DNA from: Fibrobacterota bacterium
GTDB taxonomy: Bacteria; Fibrobacterota; Chitinivibrionia; Chitinivibrionales; Chitinispirillaceae
NCBI GenBank assembly: GCA_023436145.1
Contig: JAEZKP010000030.1
Span: 1-60,707 of the forward strand
Reading direction: 5' to 3'
DNA: 60,707 nt
In this document: positions 26,373 to 36,479 of the stretch, piece after piece
How the letters are laid out: the number at the start of each line of letters is the position of its first letter
How positions within the stretch are numbered: position 1 is the stretch's first letter
Position numbers and translations under genes: made by a program
Notes under the pieces: generated by a model
What the model was told of the DNA's origin: nothing
The model's input: only the letters and a program-made list of their open reading frames with translations
Database searches by the model: none

Positions 26373-27590
26373 CTAATTCAACTGTAAAGTACGCCAGTTT
26401 CTGAATTGATCTATCATTTTCTGAAATATCAGCTCCGCCTTATCTTCCACTTCAGTGCTGCTTTTCATGGAAACCAGATATCTTACATCGATAAAACCAT
26501 CTCCGGAGTTTCCTTTACAATAAAAAAGATCTGGACGTCTTCTGTTGACTCTCAAATCAAAAACAGCAAAGGCATCATACGCTCCAGGCAACTCCCGGTA
26601 GATACTTCTCTTATAGCATCTGACCGAAATCCCGTAGAGCGGTTTGATGTCCGTGACAACCCTCACTGCATCATATCTGTTCCCGATTAAAAAATACAGA
26701 TAATCCTGTATTGATTGCTTTTTACCAGATGCATCTGCAACGACTTCCATCCGGGCTGCACTGGGCGTCTTCTGAAAATCGAAAAGAAGCGGATACCAGA
26801 CCTTTTGATAAAATTCCTCCCTAATGTTCAAGACCAACCTTAAAGAGTCAATTTTGAAATACCTGAGTAGCACATGGGGTTTAAGAATATATTCGCCGTC
26901 AAAAACCAGCAGAGGAAATTCTCTCTTGCCTGACTTGTGCTCCAAAACACGCCAATTGTTTTTTTGAGCTACCATTTCAGAATCCTCTAAAACCGGACGC
27001 CATCCACTCCTTTTTCCACTTCCAAGAAAAAGCACCGAATCAATTCCTTCAAAACGGGGTGGAAGAAAACAGAGTGAAGATAGTTCTTTAAAGTCAGTCA
27101 AAAAACCGGTGTTTGAAATTGAACCGTTGATTCTGAGCGAATCAAGTATCCTGAAACCTTCAATTATCTTCGATCCCTTCACCAGATGAACTCCTCTGAG
27201 CCAGGCACTTTCTGAGATCTGTGGATATGTGGCCATTAGATGTAAAGCCAGGCTGTCACATTTTTTAAAGGCGCTATCTACTTCCAACTGATACAGATAA
27301 TGCCAAAGCAGTGATTTTACCAGCGCAGAGGTATACTCCTTTTGCAAAGTTCTGCTATCATCTATAAATGACAATGATTTTCTGATACGCCTGATGACCA
27401 GATCTTTAGATACCGGATAATGCCAGTTTTTAACCCAGCGCTGACTGAAAGGTTCGATGCTATCTTTTACAAATGAAACAAATTCTGTCTAATGAAGTGA
27501 AAAACTGCTGTCAGGAATGTCTTTAATGGAAAAGGAGTGCAGGTTGCAAGCTGCAAAGAAAACTATCATAATGAATATCTTTAAGTTCAA
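26373..27590 (-). pseudogene. Lipoprotein gene interrupted by an in-frame amber codon
   Basis: From a TTG at 27590 with GGTGG upstream, or the ATG at 27569, the frame encodes a clear lipoprotein signal (MNLKIFIMIVFFAAC). It then meets a single TAG at 27491-27489, after which the same frame continues without another stop for 372 codons to 26373. An automatic call would begin at the TTG at 27374 and miss the signal. The body has no recognised domain. TAG is an ordinary stop elsewhere here (leuA, the debranching enzyme), so this is either a recent nonsense mutation or a sequencing error. A product from 27374 onward would lack export. Confidence 0.6.
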
Positions 27591-27906
27591 AATACCACCA
27601 TAGAAAGCAGGCAGGCAGTGAAAAAATCATACCAGAGCATTAATATAAGCTATTCACCCGTTAATTATGCTTAATCAATATAAATATTCCGGTTAAAAAT
27701 ACTCAAAATCTGTCATGCCCGAGTTGTTTTATCGGGCATCCCCTGAAAATATGAGGAAAAGATGAATTCCCCTCTTCCGAAGCACCTTCGTAATCCCGAT
27801 CTGAAATATTTGGAACAGTGGAGATAGTAGGCAGGCGCAGAAATGACACATCAATCAGTTTGTGCTCTTATAAACAGATATCGGGTAAGTTACAGTCCCT
27901 TGTTAA
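27591..27906. other. 316-base intergenic region with a short palindrome
   Basis: No gene seen. ATGCCCGA (27715-27722) and TCGGGCAT (27732-27739) form a perfect 8-bp stem. Related words, GCCCGATAAAA, occur near 2062 and 7383, so this may be a tiny dispersed palindrome or the efflux operon's terminator. Confidence 0.4.
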
Positions 27907-29127
27907 TTACTCGTACCGGAGAGCTTCAATCGGATCAAGTTTTGATGCTTTCACTGCCGGATACCAGCCAAAAAATATACCAGTAGCAGCACAGACCAGA
28001 CTGGATAAAAAGATGGAATTAAAAGTTACCAATGTAGGCCATTTAAGTATCTGCCCTACTGCAAAACTCGCACCCAACCCCAGTAACAACCCCACAAAAC
28101 CACCAGTCACACTTACAATAACTGCTTCAATTAAAAACTGCATCATTATGTCCAATCCCCGCGCCCCAACCGCCATCCTCAGACCAATCTCCCGGGTGCG
28201 TTCGGTAACCGAAACATACATGATATTCATGATACCAATACCGCCTACCAGAAGAGAAATTCCTGCAATGGAAGCCAGAAGGATGGTCAGAAGACGACTG
28301 GTGGAACTGATGGCTGTCAATAACTCCTGCTGCGAACGTACAGAAAAATCATCCTCAGCCGGGTTATTGATTCTGTGCTGCGCCCGAATGACCTCTTCCA
28401 TTTCGGCCTTTGCAGCATCAGCATGCTTTTCACTCAAAGCAGACGCATAAATCGAGTTTATCCTGGTTCCGCCCTGAATCCTCTTCTGCACTGTGGTAAA
28501 AGGTGCAACGATTATGTCGTCCTGATCCTGACCAAATGTAGTCTGTCCTTTGGACGCAAGTACCCCAATTACTTTGAAAGGAATCTTTTTGAAGCGGATA
28601 CTTTTCCCCACCGGGTCCTCACCATCCGGGAAAAGATTCTCCACAACAGTTTTTCCCAGAATGCAGACCTTTGCAGCACTGAGCACATCTTTAGGAGTAA
28701 ACTTATCACCCGATTCAATAACCAGTTCACGAATCTGAAAATAACCGGTGTCCACACCATGCATCTGAGTGGACCAGTTGTTGGCTCCGGCAATCACCTG
28801 ACCACTTCCGGAAACCAAAGGAGAAACAGCTTTGACTAACTTACAGTTGTTAAAAAGAGCATTCACATCATCTAAAGTTAAAGACTGGGCCGAGCCAGCT
28901 CCTCCCCGCGCAGGCCCTGATCGGAAAGAGCCCCCATGAACCATGAGCATATTTGAGCCCATCTTCCCTATCTCCTGCTGAATACTCTGTTTTGAGCCCT
29001 GTCCAATTGCCAGCATGGTGATTACCGACGCTACTCCGATAATGATTCCCAACATGGTAAGAAACATGCGGAATTTGTTTCTTCCAATCGCTTTGAGTGC
29101 TAAAAAAATTAATCTTATTAAACTCAT
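27907..29127 (-). CDS. ABC transporter permease (MacB/FtsX-like)
   Basis: A 406-residue permease: one N-terminal membrane helix (FRMFLTMLGIIIGVASVITML), a periplasmic MacB_PCD domain (about 45-270) and three C-terminal helices of the FtsX domain with the signature ERTREIGLRMAVGAR. Such permeases do not carry substrate through the membrane but drive a periplasmic adaptor. It ends an operon with the ATPase, adaptor and TolC genes, so it is the motor part of a MacAB-TolC-like pump for a toxin, macrolide or secreted peptide. Confidence 0.92.
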   Translation of the reverse strand: MSLIRLIFLALKAIGRNKFRMFLTMLGIIIGVASVITMLAIGQGSKQSIQQEIGKMGSNMLMVHGGSFRSGPARGGAGSAQSLTLDDVNALFNNCKLVKAVSPLVSGSGQVIAGANNWSTQMHGVDTGYFQIRELVIESGDKFTPKDVLSAAKVCILGKTVVENLFPDGEDPVGKSIRFKKIPFKVIGVLASKGQTTFGQDQDDIIVAPFTTVQKRIQGGTRINSIYASALSEKHADAAKAEMEEVIRAQHRINNPAEDDFSVRSQQELLTAISSTSRLLTILLASIAGISLLVGGIGIMNIMYVSVTERTREIGLRMAVGARGLDIMMQFLIEAVIVSVTGGFVGLLLGLGASFAVGQILKWPTLVTFNSIFLSSLVCAATGIFFGWYPAVKASKLDPIEALRYE

Positions 29128-29143
29128 ATTCTTCCTGAAGTTT

Positions 29144-29890
29144 TCAGATTTCGTTATCTATGGGAAGCCCGGCAAGAGCTTCACTTGCACAAACCGGTTT
29201 CTCGATAATACGGTCGGATACTACTTTACCATCTCTTAAGCGTATACTTCGCGTGCTGAACAGTGCAATATCATTTTCATGTGTCACAAATACGATAGTC
29301 CGGCCCTTTTTATGGAGATCCTGGAATAAAGCCATAATCTCGTAGGAAGTCCTGGTGTCAAGATTTCCGGTAGCCTCATCTGCAAGCAGAACAACCGGAT
29401 TATTTACCAAAGCCCTGGCAATTGCCACACGCTGCTGCTGTCCACCAGAGAGTTGATTGGGTTTGTGAAAAAGACGTTCCTTCAACCCCACCAGCTCCAG
29501 CGCCACTTCAGCCCGCCTGCGTCTTTCCTTGTCGCTTATTTCAGAATTGTAAAAAAGAGGCAGTTCAACATTTTCCAGCGAAGTTGTTCTGGGAAGCAGA
29601 TTGTAGGACTGAAAAACAAAGCCGATTTTACGGTTACGCATGACAGCCAGCTGATTGCGGTTCATGCTGGAAACAGCTGTTCCATCCAGATAATACTCCC
29701 CTTTTGTGGGTCTGTCAAGACACCCCAGAATATTCAACAAGGTAGATTTTCCAGATCCGCTTGTGCCCATGATAGTGACAAATTCACCTGCTTTTATGGT
29801 GATATCAATACCTTTGAGCGCACGCACCGTTTCACTGCCCATGCAGAATTCACGACAGACATGTTCTATTTTAATAATAGCATCAGCCAT
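29144..29890 (-). CDS. ABC transporter ATP-binding protein (LolD/MacB type)
   Basis: A 248-residue ATPase with Walker A GTSGSGKST near 41-49, Q-loop FVFQSYNLLPR, signature LSGGQQQRVA and Walker B VVLLADEATGNLD, followed by the H-loop VTHE. The 'NLLPRTTSLENVELPL' region is typical of the MacB/LolD subgroup that pairs with FtsX-like permeases. The permease gene follows 16 bases later. In many MacB proteins both parts are fused; here they are separate. Confidence 0.95.
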   Translation of the reverse strand: MADAIIKIEHVCREFCMGSETVRALKGIDITIKAGEFVTIMGTSGSGKSTLLNILGCLDRPTKGEYYLDGTAVSSMNRNQLAVMRNRKIGFVFQSYNLLPRTTSLENVELPLFYNSEISDKERRRRAEVALELVGLKERLFHKPNQLSGGQQQRVAIARALVNNPVVLLADEATGNLDTRTSYEIMALFQDLHKKGRTIVFVTHENDIALFSTRSIRLRDGKVVSDRIIEKPVCASEALAGLPIDNEI

Positions 29891-29906
29891 TGCAGCATCT
29901 ACTCTC

Positions 29907-31226
29907 CTATCTTATGCGGCGATTCCGTCCGGGACGCTGCGGCATGAATGGATTAACATTTTCAGAACCTGTTGAGGCTTTCTTACTGCCAAGCGCCTCA
30001 TTTCTTATAGATAAAATCACTTCATCACCTTCTTTTAATCCGTCAATCACCTGAATATCCACTGCATCAGACAAACCGGTTTTTATGTGCACCGGAAAAA
30101 TGGACTCACCCTTTTTTATCCACACAGTCCCTCTGTCTTTATGCGGTTGCATCTGTTCACCAGATTGTCTTCTTCTCATTCTGGCATTGGGAGCGATATT
30201 ACCAGTTGGTGGCCTCAATGCCTGCTTTTTCTTTGTTGAATCACCGGTCATTTCACCGCCAGACTGCTTTTTGTCAATACCTTTACCTCTCAGTCTGCTT
30301 AACAGATCGTCATCAGGTCTGAATCTTAAAGCTTTTACAGGTACAGTTAATACGTCATGGACTTCATTTAAGAAAACGGTTATGGTGGCAGTCATTCCAG
30401 GCATCAGTTTCAGATCGGGATTTTGAGCCAGAATGGTCACGGTATAAGTAACTACATTGGAAGTCACGGTGGGTTCCAGCCGGACCTGAGAGACATTTCC
30501 ATTAAAAGTGTCTTCCGGGAATGCATCTACTGTAAAGATGACCCGCTGCCCCTGTTTTACCTGCCCGATATCAGCCTCATCCACTGCTGCATACACTTCC
30601 ATCTCAAGCAGATCCTGGGCAATCGTAAAAAGCGTAGGTGCATTGAGACTGGCTGCCACAGTCTGCCCCTCATCTACAGCTCTGGATAAGACGGTACCAT
30701 TAATAGGTGAATAGATCGTTGCATAACTGAGATTGAGTTTTGCTTTATTCACTTCCGATAACGCTCTCTCCACATTAGTCTTTGCCCGCTCATATTCGTA
30801 ACTGGCCTGATCGATCTCCTGTTGGCTGACCATGTTTTTTTCAAACAATTTACTGGTTCTTTCAAATTTCTGTTTCAGAAACGCCGCTTCGATCTGAGCA
30901 CTCTTAAGAGCCACATTGCTCAAATCCAGTGTTGCCTGCAGGGTGGTTTTGTCCAGTTCTGCAAGAAGTTGCCCCTTTTGTACCGTTGAATTGTAATCAA
31001 CATAGATTTTTTTGACTACTCCAGAGACCTGCGTACCAACCTCCACTTTGTCGATAGGCTCAACTGTGCCAGTTGCAGAAATTGTTTTAGCGATAGCCCC
31101 CCTGCCCACTGATGCAGTTTCAAAGGAGATCGGTTTCTCCGATTTTCTACCCCTTAACAGAAAGAAGGTGGCTAATAAGACCAGTAAAAAAAGTGGAATT
31201 AAAAACAGCCTTTTATGGCGAACCAT
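29907..31226 (-). CDS. Periplasmic adaptor subunit (MacA/HlyD family)
   Basis: A 439-residue membrane-fusion protein with an N-terminal membrane anchor (LFLIPLFLLVLLATFFLL), a lipoyl-like domain split around a coiled-coil hairpin (about 100-190; VEVGTQVSGVVKKIYV, INGTVLSRAVDEGQTV), and beta-barrel and membrane-proximal domains (GMTATITVFLNEVHDVLTVP). It links the inner-membrane ATPase to the TolC channel. An inserted polar stretch near 300-360 (KQSGGEMTGDSTKKK ... MRRRQSGEQM) is longer than usual. The gene lies between TolC and the ATPase, 24 and 16 bases away. Confidence 0.92.
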   Translation of the reverse strand: MVRHKRLFLIPLFLLVLLATFFLLRGRKSEKPISFETASVGRGAIAKTISATGTVEPIDKVEVGTQVSGVVKKIYVDYNSTVQKGQLLAELDKTTLQATLDLSNVALKSAQIEAAFLKQKFERTSKLFEKNMVSQQEIDQASYEYERAKTNVERALSEVNKAKLNLSYATIYSPINGTVLSRAVDEGQTVAASLNAPTLFTIAQDLLEMEVYAAVDEADIGQVKQGQRVIFTVDAFPEDTFNGNVSQVRLEPTVTSNVVTYTVTILAQNPDLKLMPGMTATITVFLNEVHDVLTVPVKALRFRPDDDLLSRLRGKGIDKKQSGGEMTGDSTKKKQALRPPTGNIAPNARMRRRQSGEQMQPHKDRGTVWIKKGESIFPVHIKTGLSDAVDIQVIDGLKEGDEVILSIRNEALGSKKASTGSENVNPFMPQRPGRNRRIR

Positions 31227-31249
31227 GATCCTGATTCCTCTCTTTAGTT

Positions 31250-32548
31250 TTATATCTGAACCGGAATTCCCATATAGATATTAATCATCTGCATGGTCAT
31301 CAATGCATTGATTTTTGATTCGAGTTGTTCCCTCAAAGATACCAGCCAGGCATTTTTCTCTATTAACAGATCTGTGGAGTTGATCATACCCAGTTTAAAT
31401 TGTTCCTGAGCGATTTCATAGCTTTGCAGTGCTTTTTGATATTGCACCTGCGCCGCTTTTAACCTGCTTCTGGAAGCCTCTGCATTGTAAAATGCATCCT
31501 GGACCTCCTCCTGCAGCGTTTTACGCTCTTCCATTAAAGCCAACTCTGCCTGTCTAACACTAATTCTGGCCTTTTCCACGTTTGTTTTGTTCTGCCGGTT
31601 ATCGTAAATGGGGATACTTAAACTAGCACCAAAATTAAAATTCACCTTATCGGTTACCTGATCTGCGAATGAATACTTAAAATCATTTTTGGTCGAAAGT
31701 CCTGCACTGATACTAAGTGACGGGAAATATCCGGCCATCGCCTTTTTGATTCCCAACACAGCAATATCTCTGCTCAGTTTACTGCTTGCCACTCCCGGCA
31801 TATTCTCCAGAGCGGCAGAGTAGATCTGTTCTATGTCAGGGATCGGCTCCAGTGAGATGGAATCAGAAAGATCTGGAAACCGTAGATCTATCAGGGTGTC
31901 TGCAGAGAGCTCCAGCAGCGAATTTAGTGCACGCTGTTTCTGCTTAAGACTGTTGGTGGCTGTAACCACATTGTACTCATCGGTAGCTAAAGATGCTTCC
32001 ATTCTGGCCAGATCAATCCTAGTGGCAGACCCTACTGAAAGCAGCTCTTTTATCCTGTCTCTTTGCACCACCGATGCATCGCGGGCAATAATTGAACTTT
32101 GCAGAGCCTCTCTGGCATAAAAGACCTGAAGAAAAGCATTGGTTACATTCTTTATCAGATTAATCTGCTGAGATTTTATCGATTCATCACTTTTCTCAAT
32201 CTCAAGCTGTTTCATCTGAATATCCGTACGAATGGCAGTTCCTTTAAAAACCGTCCATCTGGCACTTGCTGAATAACTCATATCCTGAGATTCTCTTTTC
32301 AGAGTGTCGTCATTTATATCTGGCGATAAAGAGTAACCTACACTGCCATTAAGGCTTGGATACTGTGCCGCTTTAGCCGCTTTATAGGATAAGTCTGAAC
32401 CAGACCGGTCCAGCTTCAATCTCTTCACCTGAAGATTATTCTCCAAAGCATAATTAATGCACCTTTGAAGATCCCAACTCTCTTTCTGAGCCGCTTCAGA
32501 AAGATTAACGAAAAACAGTAACGATGTTATCAGAATCATTTTAACCAT
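31250..32548 (-). CDS. TolC-family outer-membrane channel
   Basis: A 432-residue outer-membrane efflux protein. The ATG at 32548 gives a clean signal peptide (MVKMILITSLLFFVNLSEA); the upstream TTG at 32578 is less convincing. Two repeated coiled-coil regions carry the OEP pattern (SWDLQRCINYALENNLQVK at the start, then ARMEASLATDEYN and AYEIAQEQFKLGMINSTDLL-like late segments). It provides the exit duct of the tripartite pump encoded by the next three genes. Confidence 0.92.
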   Translation of the reverse strand: MVKMILITSLLFFVNLSEAAQKESWDLQRCINYALENNLQVKRLKLDRSGSDLSYKAAKAAQYPSLNGSVGYSLSPDINDDTLKRESQDMSYSASARWTVFKGTAIRTDIQMKQLEIEKSDESIKSQQINLIKNVTNAFLQVFYAREALQSSIIARDASVVQRDRIKELLSVGSATRIDLARMEASLATDEYNVVTATNSLKQKQRALNSLLELSADTLIDLRFPDLSDSISLEPIPDIEQIYSAALENMPGVASSKLSRDIAVLGIKKAMAGYFPSLSISAGLSTKNDFKYSFADQVTDKVNFNFGASLSIPIYDNRQNKTNVEKARISVRQAELALMEERKTLQEEVQDAFYNAEASRSRLKAAQVQYQKALQSYEIAQEQFKLGMINSTDLLIEKNAWLVSLREQLESKINALMTMQMINIYMGIPVQI

Positions 32549-32578
32549 AAAGGCTGCCTGTTTTATAATTTTAATCAA

Positions 32579-32871
32579 ACCAAACGAATATTGTTTAGAT
32601 TCACAAATTCCGGTTCTTATTACAAATTTTTTTCAGAATCGGTGAGTATCCATCGCTCCGGGGATATTTTCAATTGACAGTACACTGGAATCGATTGTAT
32701 ATGGTCGGATTTAATTTATCAGCAGAAAACCATCCGATTCAGACCAAAAATACCTTAAAGCAGTGTCAGAATTCAATTTTTCTGTTCATGTAAATTCACG
32801 CGAATTGGTCAATACGGGATCTGTCTGAGATATGGATGCCGGACAAAAGATTCATCCGGCTCTTCTGTATG
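32579..32871. other. 293-base region between methyltransferase and efflux operon
   Basis: No gene seen. It should contain the efflux promoter (see 32645-32673) and an end of the methyltransferase transcript; a GCCGGA/TCCGGC hairpin at 32838-32860 lacks a T-run and is only a weak terminator candidate. Confidence 0.4.
32645..32673 (-). promoter_or_regulatory. Candidate promoter of the efflux operon
   Basis: On the minus strand TTGAAA and GATACT are separated by 17 bases, leaving about 90 nt to the TolC start. A reasonable sigma-70 match, not tested. Confidence 0.35.
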
Positions 32872-33816
32872 TCAATTTGTCTTTTTCTCTAACAGCAGTA
32901 TATAATGACAGTAACATCCATCCTTATTCAGTCCGTCAAGGTTTATCTTGTAAAGTGTGGGCTGCAGATTGTTACAATTTGACAAGATTCTTTCTTTGAA
33001 AGAATCCAGGCTGTAGAATCTGGCATAACTGACCTTCAAATTTCTGACATACCTGATCTGGGCTCCCTCTTTATCTTTAATAGACAGACTGCACTCAAGA
33101 GTGGGATCCTGAAAAATGCAGTATTTATCTATCAGATAGAACGGAGCAATAAGCACTTTCCCACCCACCTTTAAAATTCTGGCAGATTCCTTAATAAAAC
33201 CAATATCACTCCCGTAAGCAAAATGTTCGAACGAACAATGCAATGTCATTTTTGAAACAAAATTATCTGCAAGACCAGTATCACTGGCGTCACACCCGAT
33301 CGATTCTCCATGGATACCAGGCTCAAAAGCCAAATCCATTTTATATGAAGGAATCTTGTATTTATCTTTTACAATGTCCTTAACAGGAGAAGTATTACTT
33401 GCCACATCGATAAAAACATCATCACTGTTAATACCCAGTAACTCAAAAGACAGAAAGTGCTGAAGCAATTTCTCTTTCTTATGTTCCTTCCATCCGGTAA
33501 GTCCACCTTCATAGTAGTTCTGATAATACATTTTTGTAGCTTTAATGTACTCTTCAAATTTACCGACATCCACCTTGTACTCTTTTAATGACAGATATTG
33601 CGTTTTTTGTAAGTCGCTCCATACCTTCTCAACAGAATCTGAAAACCGATTTGATTTATCGGTTTTTACAACCGGATTCATCTGATAAAATATCAACCAG
33701 CCCAGATTGTTACGTGCTATACATGATCTCAGTTTGAAATGAACAAAAACCAATGACTTTTGCAAACCATTATTCTTGCAATACGACAAAAGATTAGTTG
33801 CTCTTTTAGATAACAT
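32872..33816 (-). CDS. SAM-dependent methyltransferase-like protein
   Basis: About 314 residues from the ATG at 33816, which has AGGGGAAGGA just upstream; an in-frame ATG at 33846 adds ten residues. The middle holds a class I methyltransferase-like core: DDVFIDVASNTSPVKDI (motif I, degenerate glycine pattern), GCDASDTGLADNF, then LHCSFEHFAYGSD and ARILKVGGKVLIAPF (motifs IV-VI), as in Methyltransf_11 proteins. The N-terminus is basic and the target unknown. It stands alone upstream of the efflux operon. Moderately sure of the fold only. Confidence 0.6.
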   Translation of the reverse strand: MLSKRATNLLSYCKNNGLQKSLVFVHFKLRSCIARNNLGWLIFYQMNPVVKTDKSNRFSDSVEKVWSDLQKTQYLSLKEYKVDVGKFEEYIKATKMYYQNYYEGGLTGWKEHKKEKLLQHFLSFELLGINSDDVFIDVASNTSPVKDIVKDKYKIPSYKMDLAFEPGIHGESIGCDASDTGLADNFVSKMTLHCSFEHFAYGSDIGFIKESARILKVGGKVLIAPFYLIDKYCIFQDPTLECSLSIKDKEGAQIRYVRNLKVSYARFYSLDSFKERILSNCNNLQPTLYKINLDGLNKDGCYCHYILLLEKKTN

Positions 33817-34342
33817 TCCTTCCCCTTTATGTATAAGGTTTACCATTTATCTACTCACAGTATCCAGCTAAACATAGTGGGCAATTCGATGGACTATATT
33901 CTAACAATTCCGGTTTTACTCATTACTGTTTCATTTTTTTTGCCAAACAGGAAAAAAGAAATGGCCCTTCTTCTGGAATTTTATCTCCACAAAAGGGGGG
34001 GTATTGTAATTGATCATTATCAGCACAGTGCAAATCCAATTCCAGTTGTCATGTTATTGCGGAATCCAGAACTTCTCAAAAGGAGATTTCTCCTTCATTT
34101 TCAGGCTCAACCAACTGCTAAGTTTGCGATGTCAACAGTCCAAATCGTACCTTCCTAAAGGTAAATTACTGTTTTAGCCTTTTCCGGCTATCTTATCTGA
34201 ATACCGCAGACTGTGAATTTAATGAAGTAATATTTACATAGCTGACAGAAGGATCGGATAATTGCGCAGCACTGAAAAATAAAGAAGGTGTCCGTTCTGC
34301 CTTGATTTGAACTCCCATAATCTCCGGACACATTTACGCATT
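33817..34342. other. 526-base intergenic region
   Basis: The plus-strand frame at 33829-34158 (one hydrophobic segment, IVIDHYQHSA-like remainder) has no ribosome site and no recognisable sequence, so it is left out. GTGTCCG (34288-34294) and CGGACAC (34325-34331) form an inverted repeat just past the yraN stop, and may end the kinase-yraN transcript. Confidence 0.4.
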
Positions 34343-34702
34343 TTAAACCAGAAAAGCATTCCTGAGATGATCAATCTTATCACCAATGATGGAAATGACG
34401 TCGAAACGACATGGACTTCCGGTCAAATTGTGTTCTGTCAGATATTGGAGAGCAACACGGGCAAGTGTTCGTTGTTTTGCAGGAGTAACCCAATAAAAAG
34501 GATTACCCAATGAAGAATTTCTGGAGGATTTGACTTCTATAAAAACAATCACCCCATCAGGATCTCTGGCTATACAGTCTATCTCCCCTCTTTTGGATCG
34601 AAACTTTCTGCAAATTACAGTATAGCCATTTGATAAAAGGTGCTGTGCTGCCAGCTCCTCCCCCCGATCCCCTTTCTGATGAGTATTCAGATCAGGATTC
34701 AT
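34343..34702 (-). CDS. YraN/UPF0102 family nuclease-like protein
   Basis: A 119-residue protein with the family pattern KGDRGEELAAQHLLSNGY, then RSKRGEIDCIARD and VIVFIEVKSSRN, which carry the (G)EID ... EVK residues of a restriction-endonuclease-like fold. The family is nearly universal in bacteria and its exact role is unresolved, though DNA processing is suspected. It lies 20 bases downstream of the kinase gene on the same strand, in a probable operon with gmk. Confidence 0.9.
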   Translation of the reverse strand: MNPDLNTHQKGDRGEELAAQHLLSNGYTVICRKFRSKRGEIDCIARDPDGVIVFIEVKSSRNSSLGNPFYWVTPAKQRTLARVALQYLTEHNLTGSPCRFDVISIIGDKIDHLRNAFLV

Positions 34703-34722
34703 AGCTATTTACCTGTATTTTA

Positions 34723-35817
34723 TCAGGGATGATTAAAAATGTGATGAAACAAAACAGCACCAACTGCACCAATCATAAGCCAGGTGAGCCACTGCATCTT
34801 CACCATCTCAACCCAATACCCTAAAGAAAACAGCGGATAGCTGCCTGTTTTGCCCCCACTTCTGCGTTCAGCGCTTCTGCGATCAGTAATCCGCCGGTCA
34901 AAAGAATCCTGCTTCTTTCTTTCAGAAGAGCTGCTTGCAGTGCTGATGCGAACGGCTGAACTTTCCACCTTTTCATCCAGATCAACCGAATCAAGATGGT
35001 CCAGCATCTCCTCAACAGTGGTGTATCGGTCGTGCTTGTTTTTTTTAAGAGCCTTAAGAATTATCAATTCCAGACGTTTGGGAGTATCTTTACGTTTGGT
35101 GGATGGAGGAACCGGAAGCTCATGAACCTGCTTGTAAGCAACAGCCATGGGATTATTCCCTGTAAATGGAGGATGCCTGGTAACCATCTCATACATCACC
35201 ACCCCCAGAGAGTAGATATCGGTTTGGGCATCCAATGCTTTTCCCTGAGCCTGTTCAGGAGACATATATTCAGGAGTGCCAACCGCAGAACCGGTCATGG
35301 TGATGTTGGAGCCCGAGAAGATTTTGGCAATCCCAAAATCGCTTAACCGTGCAACCCCGTTTTTTTCCAGAAGTACATTCTGGGGTTTAATATCCCTGTG
35401 AATAATATTGCAACTATGAGCGTAACGCAAACCACGGCAGATCTGTTTTGAGAGATCGATTATTTCTGTCAGGGGAAGCATTTTGTTTTCTGCAATATAT
35501 CTGCCCAGATCGGTCCCATCAACATATTGCATGGCAAAATACTGCAAACCATTTTCCTCGCCGTAATCAAAGATACTAACCACATTATGATGCTGAAGCA
35601 GAGAAATAGCCTTTGCCTCAATTTCAAAACGTCTTAAGAATTCGCCGTCTCTGGATAAATTTGGAGGAAGCACCTTTAATGCCACAATCCGATTAAGCGG
35701 TTCCTGGATGGCTTTGTAAATATCCCCCATCCCGCCTTTTCCAATTTTACCCAGAATCTTATAATGCCCGATTCTTGCAGGGATAGTATCAGTAGCTTTG
35801 TTTTTCAGCATATTCAT
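34723..35817 (-). CDS. Membrane-anchored Ser/Thr protein kinase
   Basis: A Hanks-type kinase of 364 residues from the ATG at 35817; an in-frame TTG at 35829 is possible. The kinase domain (about 15-280) is complete: glycine loop GKIGKGGMGDIY, VALKVLPP, catalytic HRDIKPQNVLL, DFGIAK, GTPEYMSPEQ. A basic, serine-rich linker and one C-terminal helix (WLTWLMIGAVGAVLFHHIF) follow. Unlike PASTA kinases it has almost nothing outside the membrane, so it probably senses through partner proteins. It lies between gmk and yraN. Confidence 0.92.
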   Translation of the reverse strand: MNMLKNKATDTIPARIGHYKILGKIGKGGMGDIYKAIQEPLNRIVALKVLPPNLSRDGEFLRRFEIEAKAISLLQHHNVVSIFDYGEENGLQYFAMQYVDGTDLGRYIAENKMLPLTEIIDLSKQICRGLRYAHSCNIIHRDIKPQNVLLEKNGVARLSDFGIAKIFSGSNITMTGSAVGTPEYMSPEQAQGKALDAQTDIYSLGVVMYEMVTRHPPFTGNNPMAVAYKQVHELPVPPSTKRKDTPKRLELIILKALKKNKHDRYTTVEEMLDHLDSVDLDEKVESSAVRISTASSSSERKKQDSFDRRITDRRSAERRSGGKTGSYPLFSLGYWVEMVKMQWLTWLMIGAVGAVLFHHIFNHP

Positions 35818-35889
35818 AGGAAAGTCCAATGATTAAAGCGATGCAGAAATTGCTCTATGAATTAAAATAATTACTGGCCTGGGTTTGTA

Positions 35890-36474
35890 TCATGCCGGTT
35901 TGTTTATTTCTGAAGTCACTAACTTAATCACCTCATCCACCGCTCTGTTAAAATCATCATTAACGATGGTATATTCGTATTTTCCCTGAGTTGACGCGAA
36001 ATCAATCTCTGTGGAAGCATTTCTAAGTCGAACTCTAATAATTTCATCATCATCGCTGTTCCGGCCCCGCAGCCTTCTTTCCAGTTCAGCCATACTGGGA
36101 GGGACAATCAAAATACCTACGGCTTCGGGATATAACTTATCAAACTGTTTTTTCCCGAAAACATCAATATCCATTATGATGTGTAAACCTTGTTCCACTG
36201 TAGTATCTATAAAACTGCGAGGAGTCCCGTAATAGTTTTCATGTACCACTGCCCACTCTGCAAAAGCCTGTTGATCTATCATTTTTTTGAACTCTTCAAC
36301 AGACATAAAAAAGTAGTGTTTCCCGTTGATTTCCCCGGGACGAGGTTTTCTGGTTGTTGCAGAGATCGAATAAACCAGATTTGGAACACTTGCTTTAAGC
36401 TTGTTTAGAATTGTGGTTTTTCCTGCACCGGAGGGAGCAGAAAACACAAATATTTTTCCTTTTTGTTTTTTCAT
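35890..36474 (-). CDS. gmk: Guanylate kinase
   Basis: A 194-residue enzyme phosphorylating GMP to GDP. P-loop FSAPSGAGKTT near 11-21; ATTRKPRPGEINGKHYFF is the GMP-binding lid; IDVFGKKQF and IVPPSMAELERRLRGR complete the fold. Length is standard. The small membrane-protein gene ends six bases upstream, and the kinase and yraN genes follow, so nucleotide supply and signalling genes share a transcript here. Confidence 0.96.
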   Translation of the reverse strand: MKKQKGKIFVFSAPSGAGKTTILNKLKASVPNLVYSISATTRKPRPGEINGKHYFFMSVEEFKKMIDQQAFAEWAVVHENYYGTPRSFIDTTVEQGLHIIMDIDVFGKKQFDKLYPEAVGILIVPPSMAELERRLRGRNSDDDEIIRVRLRNASTEIDFASTQGKYEYTIVNDDFNRAVDEVIKLVTSEINKPA

Positions 36475-36479
36475 TATTC

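Noticed and set aside
26373..27590. Amber codon reassigned to an amino acid
   Set aside because: TAG ends leuA, the debranching enzyme and the TPR gene in this window, and RF1 is present.
33829..34158. Plus-strand frame with one hydrophobic segment
   Set aside because: No ribosome site, no recognised motif, and divergent overlap with the methyltransferase start.
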